From: Apostichopus japonicus
Taxonomy: Eukaryota; Echinodermata; Holothuroidea; Aspidochirotida; Stichopodidae
Length of the DNA stretch: 64,000 nt
Direction of reading: 5' to 3'
NCBI RefSeq assembly: GCF_037975245.1
Contig: NC_092579.1
Location: forward strand, 12,942,678-13,006,677
The number at the start of each line of letters is the position of its first letter. Position 1 is the stretch's first letter. Below, piece after piece: positions 13,092 through 32,869 of the stretch. Below the pieces are notes generated by a model. That model was not told the origin of the DNA. It was given only the letters and a program-made list of their open reading frames with translations, and made no database searches. A program made the position numbers and the translations under genes.

Positions 13092-14417
13092 CAGGGGCGT
13101 ATCCAGGATTTTCCAATGGGGGGGGGGGCGTCAGGCATGAATGATCGCCGTCCTGGGGGATAGATCTAAGGGGAGGGGTGTACAATTTTTGCTTTCGAAG
13201 AAGGGCTGAAATGCAAAATGGTGTCATATGCATGGGCGGCGATCCGTACTTCCGAGGGGGGGGGGGGATATGACCTTGTTGACTATCTAAGCGTAGCGCC
13301 ACCATGAGTTGGCGCGAAGCGTACAAGAAAATTTTGGGATTAACAAATCCTCTAGATGGCCGGAAACGGCACTTCCCGAGGTTTCCAAGCGGCATATACC
13401 CAACTTTAAAATAGGGATGTCATGTCCGAAATATCTCATAATCAGGATCCAAAATACTTTTTTTTTTAATTTCGGGTGTTATTTTGGGAAAATTGCCCCT
13501 GTCAATCTTGTTTCAGGCGCAACGTTAGAATGTTCGAGAGCTCTTTTATATTATTCGATGAAGAAAATGGCCTCATGCAGGCTATTATAGGCCTATACAC
13601 ATGCAATACACAATTACACATAGTTACATTCCTAGGTACCGATTGCTAGGGCATCCAGGTGAAACGTGTATTAAGCATTACCCTGGTTACATGAGATTCT
13701 CAGCTGTTCGAGGGAACATGTACGTGTGTAGGCCTACTATAGGGCCTATATGAATACTATGAGGGTGCATATATGTACTATATCAATACCGTGGGCGCAA
13801 TAATACATTTTGTTGTTATAGGGCCAATGAAGCCTACTGTCAACTATTTTTGCTTTAATAAAGACGCTTTATTTGAAAAGATCGCACTGCGTTTATGGTA
13901 GGCGAGAAATGAAGCTAAAAAAGAGCCGTACATTAACGAAGATGCATAAATGTAGGCATGAAAATATTCTTTTCCCTGGCATTTGGTGGGGGGGGATATA
14001 GTGCATTACATCCCCTCCACCCATTTTCATGTGGGGATATATCCCCCCTCCAACCAGGATCGCCGCCCATGGCCATATGTGATCCATTTTTCGACCTTAA
14101 TAATAAGCAACATTTCCAGTAAATATGGACACAAAATGCACAATTTAGTATGGCTGGCATGTCACCTAGTGTTTATAGTGATAATACAAACACAATTACC
14201 ATCTATGTTTCTAAAACTATTATGCCGCCGAACTTCGCCAGAACCTTTTTTTGGCAAACAAAAAATAAAGCATACGGGAGGAGGGGGGGGGGGGTTGAGC
14301 GATCACCGACATCTCACATAAAGGTCGTCATCAATTTTTTTTTTTTTTTTGCTAAACTTTTTTTAGGTGACGGCCAATAGGGGGCGCGCCTGTTGCGCCC
14401 CCCTGGATACGCCCCTG
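13092..14417 (+). mobile_element. hAT-like non-autonomous element, 16-bp TIRs
   Basis: Starts caggggcgtatccagg and ends with its exact reverse complement at 14417. The CAG...CTG ends and G-run subterminal DNA are typical of hAT-like MITEs. It contains the shared hairpin core at about 13283-13334. Flanking octamers (ttccttat and tactatac) do not match, so the two ends may belong to different insertions. A second pair of inverted motifs, catgggcggcgatcc near 13231 and its complement near 14057, suggests a nested element. No transposase frame is present. Confidence 0.6.
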
Positions 14418-15058
14418 TACTATACAATTACCAACAGGTTTTACGATGGGAATTGAGCTCGCAAAACCTTCTCGGCCTATTGGCTAAGATTATATGTAAG
14501 AATGTTCCCCTTTATATGGGAATCGTGATACACACCTGGCTATGGTCACAAAGTACAGTCTTGATGCAAAGGGACTGAGGTTGAGAGCGGATCGGTCGGT
14601 TCGTTGTTTGGTTTTTCGTGCCCAGGTTCTTTATTGGGTGACTTTCTTAAAAAATAATACGTACTCTGATCAAGATACTGTACAGAAGGTTGCACTATAC
14701 GAACTAGAGTTCCAGTTTTTTTTTTTTTTGGAAAGGGGGGGGGGTTTGAAATTCACCCTTTGTCATTGTTCCTCTAAGTATTATAAATTGTTAAAGTATT
14801 TGTACACAATATTCGTGCTTGAAAAGCCGGAATGATGACTAAGAACCTAATGCTAACTCGTGGTGGATTTTTACAGTACAAAACACACTGCCTTGTTGAA
14901 CACTCCACGCATGTCATCAGAGCAGACGGCGGATAAACTTTGACTCTGAAATCGACTTACCTCTGACACAAGTTGGTATTTGTCAACAGATGACATCTTT
15001 AGCTTTCTGTTTATGCTCTCGACCTCAAGAACAGAAGTGTCCGTTTAATTTTGATCAG
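14418..15058. other. Noncoding stretch
   Basis: Contains a T-run followed by a G-run at about 14717-14744. No gene recognised. Confidence 0.45.
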
Positions 15059-15066
15059 GACAACCA

Positions 15067-15433
15067 CAGTGGCGGAGCGTCCATACAGTCAGGGGGCGGA
15101 TGCCCCCCCCCCCTGACGGACTGATATGGACTGCTGGCGCCCTTTTCAGCTTTTTACCACTTTCTACTTATTCGCGATTATTGACTTTTTTTATTGCGTT
15201 CTCATCTACCTTTGTCACATTTTGTTGGCGATGACACCTATTTATTCTTCGTTTATCTGCAAATTAGCAAGGCCAGGAAAGGGTCATTTCCGGCGATCTA
15301 GGAAGTATTTTTACTCAAAAAAAATCTGTGCGCTCCGCGCCAACCTGTGGTGGCGCTCCGCTTAGATAGTGTCGAAAGCGCCCCTACAGACCATTTTCGC
15401 CCCCCTTGACCACTACCCCTAGCTCCGCCACTG
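15067..15433 (-). mobile_element. hAT-like MITE with 8-bp TSD
   Basis: A 367-bp element with inverted ends cagtggcggagc / gctccgccactg, 12 of 12 matching. It is flanked by gacaacca (15059-15066) and ggcaacca (15434-15441), an 8-bp duplication with one change, as expected for hAT transposition. It is the opposite-strand relative of the element at 23252-23652. The shared core runs on the minus strand at about 15325-15369. A C-run occurs at about 15104-15113. No transposase. Confidence 0.9.
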
Positions 15434-15441
15434 GGCAACCA

Positions 15442-17905
15442 TGAAGAAGTTTAATCATGAAGAAGACAACCGTGAGAAGTTTACTTTATACTGCGTGTAA
15501 AGTATATATAAATATGGTTATTGATGCACTTTGTACATTCCTAAATTCCTTCTTATGCACTGAATATTTTAAACGATTGCTTTGCAAATATCGATCAATA
15601 AAAAAATCATTGGAATCATATGAAAGAAAACCAAAGTGCATTGGAATCTTAAGTTTAAGAACAAACATTCAGTTTGTTACCATCAATATTTAGTATCGTG
15701 GCCCGTATAAAGACATCTTCCCCCAATCGATAGCAATTGCAAAGAGTATTACCTATGAACAATACTTTTCAGTAAATTATTGATGACTTATGTATAATAA
15801 ACGAAAACAATTTTTTTCAAATGGAATTATATTTTAGAATATGGTTCCTTATTTTAACGTCGACCAATATTAATTACGTACTTCTATCAAAAACTTAAAA
15901 ATTTATATTGAAAGAAATTATATTGTGGAATTTTGTTTCTATTTAGTTCGTCAGGGGTTGCAACGCATCAACCATTTTGCATTTAGGATAGTATTTATTC
16001 ATTGAACTATACAGGTCAAATGCTTCTATAGAGATCCGGAGTAAGTATGAAAAGCCGGTTTAACATTTAATCAGGAATTTCAGATATCTTAAATTATGAC
16101 TGATTTTAGATATCTGAAATTTTTAATCCGATATCTGAAACTGAAGCCGATATATCTAAAATTGAATTCAAGCTATTAAAATTTTAATTCGATATCTGAA
16201 ATTGATTTCAAGATATCTGAAATTGAATAAGAGGACGGTATCTGACTTGTTTTTATATATCTGTAAGTATGTTATGGTGGTAGCTCAATGGCAGGTGGGT
16301 AGTAATCTACACGGCCTCTCCATGACCCCTTCCCTCCCCCACCCCCGACCCCGACCGTTGGTCTGTCTACATATATGCCAGCTTACAATTAACAGTGGGT
16401 ATGACTGTGGTGAAGTTAGATCACATTTCAAAAGAACTTCGGCATTATTATGTTGCACAAATATTTAAAATGTAGCTTCGTAAATTTGATTTTTACATTT
16501 TATAATTCTAAAAAAAAAATATAACATCTATAAAGGCCCAAAGTATTGATTTTTGCTCATAGATAATTAATATGTTGTACTTTATGTGGACTTTGGTCGT
16601 AAATCATACAGAGTTTGCCTACCGTGGCGTTGTTAGCAAGTTTACTGGACAATGCAATTTCGAACATCTCGAGCACATGCATGGTCCATGATTATTGGTT
16701 CTTCGTCTCTGTGGTGATAACAAACACTTTATATTCGTCTTTGTCATTCGTTACCATCCACAAACAGTTGGGTTAGTGTCATATATACATAGCATCATAT
16801 ATACATAGCATCATATATCATAGCATCATATTTACATATCATAGACGGTGCTTGGAATTGTATGCCCATATCCACATAATATATTAGTTTAGTAAATAAA
16901 TATAGAAGTATTGACAGCAAAGACGAAACTTGATGAGAAATGTTGGTGTGTAGAAATCGTTTTAAACTAGCCGATGAATATGTTCTTGACTAAAATCCAA
17001 AGTCTGAACAGGCGGCATATTTGCACGATTCTTTACCCAATCAATCATATACCAGTAATATAATAATGATAACCAGCAGTTATGTTTACGACGCTTAAGC
17101 CACTACAAATGATTCTCGATCTGTCTGGTTACGGGAGTGGGCTTTTTCTACCGGGACGTTTGGTAAAATGGCTACATAGTAAATGCATGATCTAATGCAG
17201 CAACGTATAGCATATACAGCTATTGGACGCTGATCTGAGACGATACCGCTTAAAGTTTAACTTATAGATGCAAATAACACGAATGTGGTTGCGTCTCGTT
17301 TTAGTTATTCCTCGTGGGACCCCGGGGAGGAGGGGGGTGCGCACGGTGAATATGCCGACACTTTTCAGATATTTTAGTGTTACACATGTCTTGTAGCGAT
17401 TTGAGAGTACAAATAGAAACAGAGTATATGTATGTCAAACAGGGTAACTTTGCTCTGAGATTCTTTGGAATGTATCATCCTGTAACGCTTGTACTTCAAC
17501 GTCGTAAGTTGTTGTTTGTTCTAGACACTTTGACAGGGTTGAGTAAATACCCATAGCCCCCTTGCCCGCCCGTTCTTATGACCCCATATGAGTTGAGTGC
17601 ATGATTTTTTTTTAACATTTTTAACTTGAATTATTTAGTTGTTACGCTTATTCAATAAGTGAAGAAATTTAGTTGGTAATTCCAAGGTTTCTCTCATGAC
17701 CGGGAAAGCTTTCGTAACATACTGAACCGGGATCCAAATAGCGATATAGGATTCGGGATAAACTTGTTGTTATCATTAACTACACTATGCTGTTATATTT
17801 AACAGCCAATTGCAACTTATCTTAATCGGTAAAGATCAATATTCCATTACGTGTAATGTTAATACACATCAATGAACTTGCACTGCCCGCTCTTTTAGTT
17901 AAATA
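15442..17905. other. Noncoding, with a 'gatatctgaaatt' repeat patch
   Basis: At 16076-16230 the palindrome-bearing motif (a)gatatctgaaatt recurs about seven times in both orientations, similar in style to the block at 9740-10250. A short tandem of catcatatatacatag lies at 16775-16835. No gene was found. Confidence 0.6.
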
Positions 17906-17908
17906 GGC

Positions 17909-18220
17909 GGAGTGTATAGCCGAGTGGTTAACGCCGGCGTCTCCCAGTCATGAGATCCCCGGTTCGATTCCCCGCCGACAGCAATGTGTGTCGTCTGGCA
18001 AGGGTGTTGTTCAATAACAACTTCCTGACATGGACGTTAAATGGATGTGTGCCGAGAGATTGGCTTCGGTCAGCTTGCGAGTCTACAAGCCTCCATGGCT
18101 TCTTTCGCGAGTTCCTGCTTGCGGGAAGATCACATATACATACATACATACATACATACATACATACATACATACATACATACATACACACATACATACA
18201 TACATACATACATACATAAT
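17909..18220 (+). mobile_element. tRNA-derived SINE with (CATA)n tail
   Basis: The head resembles a tRNA with an RNA polymerase III A box (tagccgagtggtta, 17917-17930) and B box (ggttcgattcc, about 17961-17971). A non-tRNA body to about 18133 follows, then a (CATA)n tail to 18220. A second copy on the minus strand at 51713-51949 shares the body motifs atggacgttaaat, ttcggtcagcttgcg, atggcttctt and cgcgagttc, proving an interspersed family. The internal promoter would drive transcription. Mobility would rely on a partner LINE, none of which is seen here. Confidence 0.92.
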
Positions 18221-19357
18221 TGTGAATAGGTTTTTATCAGTGTATGGATGTTAAAGCTCTATGAGAAACTTCCACAATACCAGATCCTCTGGAAACGCCC
18301 ACATACCCACCCCACCCCACCATACCACACCACACACACACACATACATACTCAATGCTCGCATTGTCAAAATCGTTTAATGTCAAATCGTCACTGGGGC
18401 TATTTTGCTTCATTCATTTATCGATATGAATGGTTCATAGTTAGACCGTTCATATATACATAGACATAAACAACATTCAGGGGTTGAGTCCCAATTAACA
18501 AAGATAGTTAATTGTCTGCTTGGAGGTAAATTTATTCGTTTGTATTTTTTTTTCTTTCGGGATTTTTGCGCTCAAATTAATACCACTTAATTAATTTTAA
18601 TAAAATTAACACAATACAAGAGCAGTTCAGACAATGTCAACCAGAACTTTATTATCTTTCTTGCTCACATTTTTCTTTCACTATAGCTTATATCTTACAA
18701 AACAAATATGACAAGGAGAAAGTAAGATATTGTTTAAAATGTACATAGATCGACAAAATATACCCAAAATAAACAAACAAATTAAGGTCTTAAATCTTAA
18801 GATCATCATTATTGCATTCCCCCCCCCCCCCTCCCCAACATGCTAGAAAGTGGAATATAATGGTCACCCATTTTCAAACTTCAAATTGCATTTCACTGCC
18901 AACCTCCGAGGATTTGCCCCATCTGAGAAATCTATTCGTTTATCGTTGAAACTCATTAACACCTGAGAATTACCAGGAGGGACAGAACCTACAGAAATGA
19001 TTTTTTAAAAACTTTTGGATTTATTTTAGGATGATACAATTCGGGGATAGTATTATAACCTTTTATCTCATACCCAATCTCGACCACCCACCCTCGTTAC
19101 CCTAACTGCCCTTCCACCCCTGCCACGCATGTACCCCGTCATCCAGTTTCCAATGCTTCACGTATATCGAAGATACAGAGTATGGATGTAAAACCTTTAG
19201 TTCATTAAAAATTCCTCGACCAATAAAACAGCTGACATGTTATTCAATGAGATGTGAGAATACTCGATCCCGCAAACAGGATGTGACGTAGGCACAATAA
19301 AACAAAGAAGTATTGTTCATACAGTATACTGCTGCATAACTATTCGTATAACGGTGT

Positions 19358-19406
<49 letters not shown>

Positions 19407-19781
19407 GTATATGTATGTATATATATATATATATGCCCAATTCAATATATTTTATTATATATTATTTGACAGTGACTAACTAGGAATAATCTCTAAATGC
19501 GTTATTAAAAGACCTAATAGTCATATAGCATTTACAACTTTGGTAAATTCCTCGTATAAAAAATTCGCCTTTCTCACAACACGGTTAAAATAAAACTGCA
19601 CCCGGCGAGATAGAAAGTGTTATAATATTACAGCCGAGTTATATTGCATGCTACAATAGTTCATAATTTTTTTTATAACCTGTTTAGTTGATGTTTTTAC
19701 GGGGAATAATAATAATAATACGTTTCCATCACAAATTGCAAATCCGTAAACACTAACTAGAGTCTAGGACCATCTTGAAAC
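18221..19781. other. Noncoding, with simple repeats
   Basis: A CA-rich run lies at 18322-18350, a C-run at 18819-18832 and an (AT)n/(GTAT)n tract at 19360-19434. No gene recognised. Confidence 0.5.
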
Positions 19782-20520
19782 GGTATACCAGGGTGCGAAT
19801 TTTTTTCCCAAACAGGTTTGCAATTACGGAGTTTTCAGCCAATCAAATTGCTCGTGACGTCAGCATAAATAATAACCATCGCTTGGAAGTTCGAAGACAT
19901 ACTGAGTTACACACTGACACTTGATTGAGTATAGTTAAGGGGTTTCCCTTCAAACGCCCTAACATGTTGATCTCACTTATGATACATACGCTACATTCTA
20001 TTTGGTTCGTGTTTACGTTATCCACGATTCGTGAACCGTTCTATTGAAATCAGAATTTGTTTCGTGGAATGGGTAGGCCTACACTAAAAGCAACTTCATG
20101 ACGCGAGTCTTGAGTAAATATACGCAAAACAGTATAGTGTATAGTATGATATATTTCCGTCACTGCACTGTGAACTTAGTTATAATACATATAGGCTTAC
20201 AGCGCATGTGTGATGTACCCTGTACGAAACTTTCACTGTGCGATGTTATCGATTAATGCCTTCACAGAAAACTTCGATCAAAGTAGATCATATAATACTA
20301 GTGTGCTAAATATGTCTAAACCAATTCCAAATATATCTAAATATATGTACGAAAGCTACGGGTAATTTTGAACGGGTATATCTTCGTTGCAACAATGGAT
20401 GCAGTACCTCAAAATGAAGGTTTCTATGGTGATGACGAAACTTTTCCGACCAATCATGAACGACTATTAACGCACACTTGCAAACCTGTTTGGGAAAAAA
20501 GATTCGCTACCGGGGTATCG
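19782..20520. mobile_element. TIR element (~740 bp), unclassified
   Basis: The left end carries gcgaa, a T-run, then cccaaacaggtttgcaa (to about 19824). The right end carries the reverse complement (about 20477-20507), with related outermost bases ggtatacc and ggggtatc. The interior lacks a transposase frame. The open frame at 20368-20601 lies partly in the right terminal repeat and is not taken as a gene. No target-site duplication was identified. Confidence 0.6.
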
Positions 20521-21084
20521 CTAGGATTATATGTAACCTGTTCCGATCGAACGCATTACGTTGATATTGCTCTAGGAGCTGATTATTTTATCAGGATATG
20601 AATGATAGATATAAAAAGACAAATGATAACGGAACATGAAATTTGGAGCAAAATTTCTTTCAACTTTCACTTGCTACCTGCTTCACGTAAATAACGTATT
20701 AGTTCATAATCATCTTTCTATGACACATATACTGCGATGGTTATCCCGAACAAGTTTCCTTTCGGCGGGTTTTGCCAATAATAAAATCGTTTCATTTCTG
20801 GAGATTCCAATATCGGCATACTCTGGTTACTTTATTACTTGGACAGATTCACGAATGGAAATAGCTTCTGTTTGCACTCCCTTAACGATCATCATTAAAT
20901 GCGATGAATGAATACAAAAAAAAACTGCGAGCTCTCTTCCTCAAAACTGCGCGCTCTTTTCCTAACGGCTAGATAAAGTGGTATCACTTTGCATTGAGCA
21001 TCGCCGAGGCCATTGAATGACATTTCGATCGGTACAATGGTGAGACGTTCTTCGTCAAGTCAATAATATATTGTTCAGGTCGTA
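20521..21084. other. Noncoding, downstream of the receptor-like gene
   Basis: This lies 3' of the predicted stop of the minus-strand receptor-like gene and may include its 3' untranslated region. A plus-strand open frame at 20636-20911 has no start context, splice support or recognisable domain. Confidence 0.4.
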
Positions 21085-27897
<6,813 letters not shown>

Positions 27898-27910
27898 ATC
27901 GCTGTAAAAA

Positions 27911-28965
27911 AATAAGAATAAAAAGAGAGAATAAAACAAGGTAGCATTGGACAATGTGAACTGTGAAATAAAAGTAACGTGCTATACCTTCTTCTGATTC
28001 GATGAATTATTGTGATTTCAAAAAATAGACAAATAACATTCAAATATTATGTATATAGAATAAGAATGCACGATATTTGAAATTTTACAGGTATATATAA
28101 TTTCATCAAGGGAACAAACTTCACAGCTGGGTGTATATTTATATGCAAACTTTCACAGGACCGTGTTACAACCGAGTCTTACAACTTGACTTTAAACAGG
28201 TTTAAATCTTGATGTGCCATAGAAAATTTTAAAAAAAGTCGATGCTAGTGATGTTTCTAAACACATATATACTCCGATTTTCCAGACAATCAGCTCATAG
28301 ATAATCTAAACTTTTGGAATGTTTGCTCTAATGCTAAACTAATGGTGGTGTACTGCAGGCGTAAGCCGTCCTTTGTTTTATAATTTTATAATAAATCAAC
28401 CAAAATGTATGTTCTAGGTTTAAACGTCAAGGGAACACCAGTTCACCCCTGATGGCTGATATTCCACAATTTGACCTTGTCATTACAACCATGTTATTTG
28501 ATGAAATAAAAGTCTTATTTTTTTCATATTGGTATATTTCGTTTTACTTTCAGTTTATTCTCTCTATCTCCTCAGATGAGGTGCAATTGACGTAAAGATG
28601 CATTAAAACACAGCAGTTAATATACATCATACTACATATAACACATAGAAGAATATTGTTATTAATATTATTAAATTGTCTCGTGATGACAAGAACATCT
28701 AAACCTATAGAGACAATCAAACAATGCCACTGTAGATTGTGTTTCAGAGATAAATTTCAAAGTTTAAGTTAATTTTCGTTTTACACATTTTGCAAATTTA
28801 GTGTTGCTACAGCCCTATTTTCCTTCTTTTTTTTTATCGCCAAACCAAATTTCATTACGAATGCGATCCGTCTAGCTATAATTCATTTCTAAAAAAAGAG
28901 TAAAAACTACTTTCGGTGAAAGTCTGTGACGATTTTTTGGTGAATTTTAGTAACAAATTGTGACA
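27911..28965. other. Noncoding, upstream of the receptor-like gene
   Basis: Probably the intron separating the first coding exon from an upstream non-coding exon. No repeat or gene recognised. Confidence 0.4.
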
Positions 28966-28973
28966 CGGCTAGA

Positions 28974-29244
28974 CAGGCTCGTAGCGAGGAATTTGCCAAG
29001 GGAGGGGCGAAGCTTGTAGGCAAACTATCTAAGCGTAGCGCCATCACGAGTTGGCGCGAAGCGTAAATAAAAAAATTGGGCCGAAAATGCCTCCCTGCAG
29101 ATCGCTGGAAATGGCACTTCCCAGGCCTTGTAAGTTGCATCTAAGCATTTTCTATTTTGAAATTACTAGCGATATCATACAAAAAATACAAAAAATATGC
29201 TCAAGGTCTCCCCCTTCGCCCCCCCCCCCTTGGCTACGCGCCTG
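28974..29244 (+). mobile_element. hAT-like MITE with 8-bp TSD
   Basis: 271 bp from caggctcgtagc to gctacgcgcctg, flanked by cggctaga (28966-28973) and cggttaga (29245-29252), 7 of 8. It carries the shared core at about 29025-29075 and a C-run beside the right end. The copy at 54983 is its closest relative (gccaagggaggggcgaagc in both). Confidence 0.92.
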
Positions 29245-29837
29245 CGGTTAGAAATCTTGTAGGAAACAGGCCAAATGGAAACCCAGTGAACCCATATTGA
29301 TGTGGATAATATATATGATTGTACGTACTAGCATTCGTACACAAGAGATGTACAGACATTATGATAATACTCATGAGTGACAACTTGCTATACGGTCACA
29401 GGTCACAGAAACGACCACGAAGAGTCATTTACCTCATGCAGCATGTGTTGGATGAAGTTTTAGCCACCGCCTAGTATGATTTAGATAAATAATCTCACGC
29501 ATTATTTTCTATTTATAACCACAAAAAAAAACTATGCCACCAAATATTGGGGGATATTAGATACTATATCCCCCACCTAAAATATTGGGGGCCTTTCCCC
29601 CCGTCCCCCCCCTCCATGATCGCCGCCCATGCAGCCATGTAGTTCTCATTTGTAACCAATGGAGTAGCTATATGCTGGTTGATGACCACCTGCATCGACC
29701 AGCTCTATATCTTACCAACCAGCACCTATTACAGAAATTAATACGATGCATACCTCATCTCTGGGACAGCAGTCGCCGATTGTCGCAACCAGTAACGTTA
29801 AGTCCACCGCACACTGCGGGACTCATCACGACCCGGA

Positions 29838-30330
29838 TCACCCGATACTCATGGCTCGTACAGTAACTACTGTTCATGACCTGTAACATATGTTACACAT
29901 GTTACGAACACAAAGTAGTAATTACTGATGCACGGTTGTGGGACATGAACAGTAGTTGCTGTACCAACCAACCATTGAGTGCGAGTTCTTTAATACGCGA
30001 TTCTAAAATGGAGTTAAATGCTATATAAGTAGGCATAGGCTATATGGGTATACCCGAACATGTCATTTCTTCGTTTTCGGCATGACGAATTGGCGTAATT
30101 AAAAGAGAGGTGTGAACTGGAATCAAGTGGTACCGTACCTCCTATACTTCAAACACATAGCTAGTATACACTAACTGTACTGCTGTTATCTGTAACACAT
30201 GTTACTACTGTTCATGTCCCACAATCGTGCATCAGTAATGGCTATACTTTGTGTTCGTAACACGGTAACATGTGTTACAGGTGGCACCAGTAGTTACTGT
30301 AGGCTACTATAGCTATGAGTATCGGCTGCC
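29838..30330. repeat. Inner hairpin rich in gtaacatgttac palindromes
   Basis: The arm at 29838-29965 (cgatactcatgg, cagtaactactg, cgaacacaaagta, gggacatgaacagtagt) is inverted at about 30186-30330, with a spacer of about 220 bp. Within each arm gtaacatatgttac/gtaacacatgttac is itself palindromic. Confidence 0.8.
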
Positions 30331-31048
30331 TCGATACGACTCCGTTTGACGTAAAATATAATCAATAGTCAGGCTGCGTGCGTGTGCGTGTAACGTTTCC
30401 CCGTCGGGCAGTCGTGCAGTGTGGGTTATAATATGTGGTTTGAACGCCAGTTCGAACTTGTTCCACAACTGGTTGAGTCTAAAACAATAAATCAACGTTT
30501 CTCTGATATATGTATATGAGCAAGTTTGTTTTGTGAGGTTAACACGAGACATATACCTCTTTGAAAAATGTACATAAGACGAACCTAACATTTGAAATTT
30601 ATCTCCGAAGCACAATCCCATTTTCTCTAGTTTCAGATGTTGTTGTCTTCAAGTTTGGTCTTAGATCTAGGTACTATTCGTTTCTGAGATACTTCATACT
30701 TTGATGATTAGTTTTATAGTAATAGTTTCTGTTTTTTGGTCATTAATAATGCAAAGCAAAACTTTACATTTTTTTAGTGCCTGGTGCGGTAATTCACATC
30801 AAGCAAGAATTTTCGAATACGTGGTTATAATCTTTAAGTTGCAGTTTGCGTTATTTTATAACTATACATATTAATTACCACATCAAGTAATATTCACCCG
30901 TCCTTAATTGGGATAACGCATATACCTTTCAACCTATTGAGTTTGTATATAGTTACAACCAGGGAGAACCAGGGACGAAGCATCCTGAATAATTCTTGGT
31001 CCTTCTGTTACAACGTCTATGTAAGTTTTCCCCTCTGATTAGGCCTCA

Positions 31049-31497
31049 AGCCCACCACCCGACTGATACGAACCGACTCAACAGTTGTAACCTAGCTTAG
31101 GTTGTTGTGAAGACCGACGGACTTACAACTTCACCTCCCCAAACCACCTCCCCACCCCTCCTGGCCCAGCCTCGCACACTGACCGACTGGTCCGAGCACA
31201 CGTACAACGACTGTGCAACGGCTCTTAAAGATCGGAGCTCACTTAGGTCACATGCACATTTATTCCTATGCGAATGGTTACATTTGTTAAAACTGTGCAG
31301 TTTAAGCTTAAGTCAGACGGGAAAACGATACATGCTAAAGCTTCCCGACTGAAGCCGACGAGACTTTATTCATTCATTCATTTATTTGTTTTTTCACATA
31401 AATTTCACACAAACTTTAAACGGGCAAAAATCCTTATCATTCGCAGTTTTAAGCACACGCAAGCTGCCCGACTATCCACGATTCTCTACTGAACTCT
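31049..31497 (+). mobile_element. TIR-family copy
   Basis: Same ordered motifs as 52696-53147: aagcccaccacccgactgat, ctgaccgactgg, ttaggtcacatgcac, tttgttaaaactgtgcagtt, gacgggaaaacg and actatccacgat. It lies inside the 29631-31803 structure. Confidence 0.75.
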
Positions 31498-31826
31498 GCT
31501 TGGGCTGATTTGTTCATATGTGGACACTGTAAAACCAATTGCGTCGGGTTGTGATTAGTCCTGCAGTGTGCGGTGGACTCAACATTACTGGTTGCGGCAG
31601 TCGACGAATGCTGTTCAGAAATGAGGTACGCATCGTATTAATTTCTGTAATTGGTGCTGGTCGGTAAGATCATGAAGGTAAAACATGGAGGTAAAACTGT
31701 TTTACCTCCATGGTAAGATATAGAACTGGTCGATGCAGGTCGTAGTCAAGCAGCATTGCTACTTACTCCACTGGTTTCAAATGAAAACTTCATGGCTGTG
31801 TTATTCGGAAAAATCATCATTAGTCG

Positions 31827-32276
31827 TGCAGTGCGCGTGGGCTGGGTGGACGGTAAGATTAAAGTCCGTCGGACTTCACGGCAATCGAAAACAAGGTTAC
31901 GACTCTCGAGTAGCGTAGGGTCGTATCAGTCGGCCGGTGGGCTTAAGACTAAAACTGAGCAAGATTTTGCCAGTTTTTAGTCTTGGGAAAACTATACATG
32001 CGTTTTCCCGATTAGCAGTCGTTCAGAGCTCCGGGGCTCACGACTGAACATGACTGCAGTTTTAACAAATATAACCAATTACGGGTTTATAAATTTGCAT
32101 GTGACCTAGGCGATCTCCGATCATTAACAGCCAACAGTCGCTGTGTGCGCTAATCAGCCGGTCAGTGTACGGAGGGTCAGGCCTCGGACAATTATTCTTC
32201 ACGATTAAAGATTTTTTACGTAAAGACGGTCGAATTGAGTCGGGTCGGGATCATATACAGTGTGCGACGGGCTTAC
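31827..32276 (-). mobile_element. TIR-family copy, reverse orientation
   Basis: Read on the minus strand it starts aagcccgtcgcacactg and continues with cccgacccgactc, ctgaccggctgatt, aggtcacatgcaaatt and cgggaaaacgc, matching the 52696 element. Confidence 0.75.
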
Positions 32277-32869
32277 TAGAGGGGTATTAAACGTTTGTCC
32301 GGCTATAGCACCTATTTTGTTTGCAACTTAGTGGTTCTATTTTTTATAAATCCTTGGCTTAATGCTTTTCGCATATCTTCAGTGCATACCATATAAGCGT
32401 ATAGTTAGGACGGTACTTCTGATAGAAATGACACTGTTCTGGGCTGGCAATGCAGGACCGCCAGGGGGTGAATCCTGTTTGGGGTCCTGGGCGAACCCTG
32501 GCTGGGGTCCAGGAGGCAAAGACCCCGAACTGGTTACATTGTTCTCAGTTATTTCTTGCAAAGATTTTCAAGCGGTACAAATATACGTCAGCAAAGATGA
32601 ATTACTCTAAAATTTCTTTCTTTCAACAAATTACCGCGGAGGGGAAAGTTCGCTCCCGTGCCCTTTCGTCGGGTCCTATACGCTCCGGCATACTGACTCA
32701 TTATCCGATCTTAAGGTGTTGTAAATGCTATTCTTATAGTTTGCTAGTTCTATAGTACAATATAAAACACATATAGATATACGGTGTTCCTTTGTTCCCT
32801 TTACGTGTCTAGAACTAAGGTGAACAAATATACTAAACAGTTTCAATTTCAAGTTTCTTTTCAACTTAC
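32277..32869. other. Noncoding stretch
   Basis: A GC-rich segment with direct ctggggtcc/ttggggtcc motifs at about 32450-32530 may be an older repeat. No gene recognised. Confidence 0.4.

Larger units (their letters stand above)
29631..31803. mobile_element. Inverted-repeat element with ~200-bp arms
   Basis: The left arm at about 29631-29850 (gcagccatgtag... ctgcatcgaccagc ... gtccaccgcacactgc) is matched in reverse at about 31535-31803. The terminal motif agtccaccgcacactg also ends the 52696 element, tying this large structure to the smaller family. The interior holds a second hairpin (29838-30330) and a family copy at 31049-31497. No transposase was recognised. Confidence 0.75.

Noticed and set aside
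13092-14417. Confident single hAT insertion
   Set aside because: The 16-bp TIRs match exactly, but the flanking octamers do not, so a single insertion event is not claimed with high confidence.
17909-17985. Functional tRNA gene
   Set aside because: The A and B boxes fit, but the cloverleaf is imperfect, a SINE body and tail follow, and a second diverged copy exists at 51713-51949.
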